A DNA stretch of 50,605 bases from an uncultured bacterium (GTDB taxonomy: Bacteria > Cyanobacteriota > Vampirovibrionia > Gastranaerophilales > Gastranaerophilaceae): the NCBI GenBank assembly GCA_949284985.1, contig CASDWY010000028.1, positions 1 through 50,605 of the forward strand, given 5' to 3'. Positions 50,474 through 50,605 of the stretch are shown here, piece by piece. Every line of letters begins with the position of its first letter. Within the stretch, counting starts at the first letter, position 1. Under the pieces are notes generated by a model, which saw nothing but the letters and a program-made list of their open reading frames with translations, ran no database searches and was not told where the DNA came from. The translations under genes were made by a program, and so were the position numbers.

Positions 50474-50605
50474 ATGATACCTCCATATTCAAATAAAAAT
50501 ATTTAACTAAAAAAGAGAATAAAAATTCACACAAAAAATCAAGCCTCATTATGTGACTTGAAAAACAACTTGCTAAATCCTTAAAACCCTTGCTACGACT
50601 TAGTA
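50331..50605 (-). repeat. Prepilin 5' region duplicate, right copy
   Basis: Gapless partner of 1-275. It holds the prepilin start, ribosome binding site, AT-rich leader, the hairpin at 50540-50560 and the segment with two CTTGCTA copies that ends the window. The match stops only because the window ends. Confidence 0.93.

Noticed and set aside
1-50605. End repeats as evidence of a circular plasmid or phage
   Set aside because: The two 275-base ends differ at about 17 positions and the window holds core chromosomal genes, so they are paralogues, not one overlapping end.
1-50605. tRNA or rRNA genes, transposases, integrases
   Set aside because: I looked for them in the gaps and found none; most gaps are short, AT-rich and explained by promoters and terminators.

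Overview
This AT-rich window looks like a chromosomal contig from a non-photosynthetic, anaerobic relative of the Cyanobacteria (Vampirovibrionia/Melainabacteria, probably a gut Gastranaerophilales-type organism). The main clue is a response regulator at 45172-45924 that reads end to end like cyanobacterial RpaB. Supporting clues are a trimeric [FeFe] hydrogenase, no photosynthesis or respiratory genes, and prepilins of the AFTLAE type. The taxonomy is inferred from family resemblance, without any search.

Layout. 1-512: truncated prepilin gene, duplicated leader, a 12-G tract. 513-4650: electron-bifurcating hydrogenase operon hydC-hydB-hydA. 4728-9598: glutaredoxin, a very long starch-synthase-like protein with a C-terminal membrane anchor, a TPR protein, yebC. 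9771-10040: a 58-aa gene behind a perfect RpaB (HLR1) site. 10051-12964: glcK-holA-holB operon. 13114-13767: secreted protein from a probably leaderless mRNA. 13787-23521: a 3244-aa flagellin whose middle is a huge RTX-like repeat array. 23522-24737: its leader, a second HLR1 site, a candidate small RNA and two small genes. 24738-28104: deoC, an AMIN/amidase_3 cell-wall hydrolase, murI. 28065-30225: secreted TPR protein-fliW-csrA-TPR operon. 30469-36742: XRE regulator, panD, purB, a multi-spanning membrane protein, an SOS-regulated lexA-umuC pair, pheS. 36812-44763: two radical SAM proteins, an unknown protein, secD-secF, a CsaB-type transferase with a PfkB sugar kinase, a FtsL/DivIC-like protein. 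44860-45924: an unlisted 51-aa gene and rpaB. 46079-49525: lpd-lipA and rpsL-rpsG. 49607-50473: a complete prepilin.

How the genes connect. The flagellin leader carries a hairpin with AGGA in its loop, the architecture of a CsrA site, and fliW and csrA lie 5 kb away in one operon. This predicts CsrA/FliW partner-switch control of an enormous flagellin. RpaB is encoded in the window, and two exact matches to the cyanobacterial HLR1 consensus lie upstream of a small unknown gene and in the giant-flagellin upstream region. This suggests that a light-stress regulon of Cyanobacteria has been rewired in a dark lineage. LexA appears to repress its own leaderless lexA-umuC transcript through a GAAC-N4-GTTC palindrome set between -35 and -10.

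The two ends of the window are a 275-bp gapless near-repeat (prepilin start plus leader). This fits a multicopy prepilin family that breaks the assembly. I saw no tRNA, rRNA, CRISPR array, transposase or phage gene.
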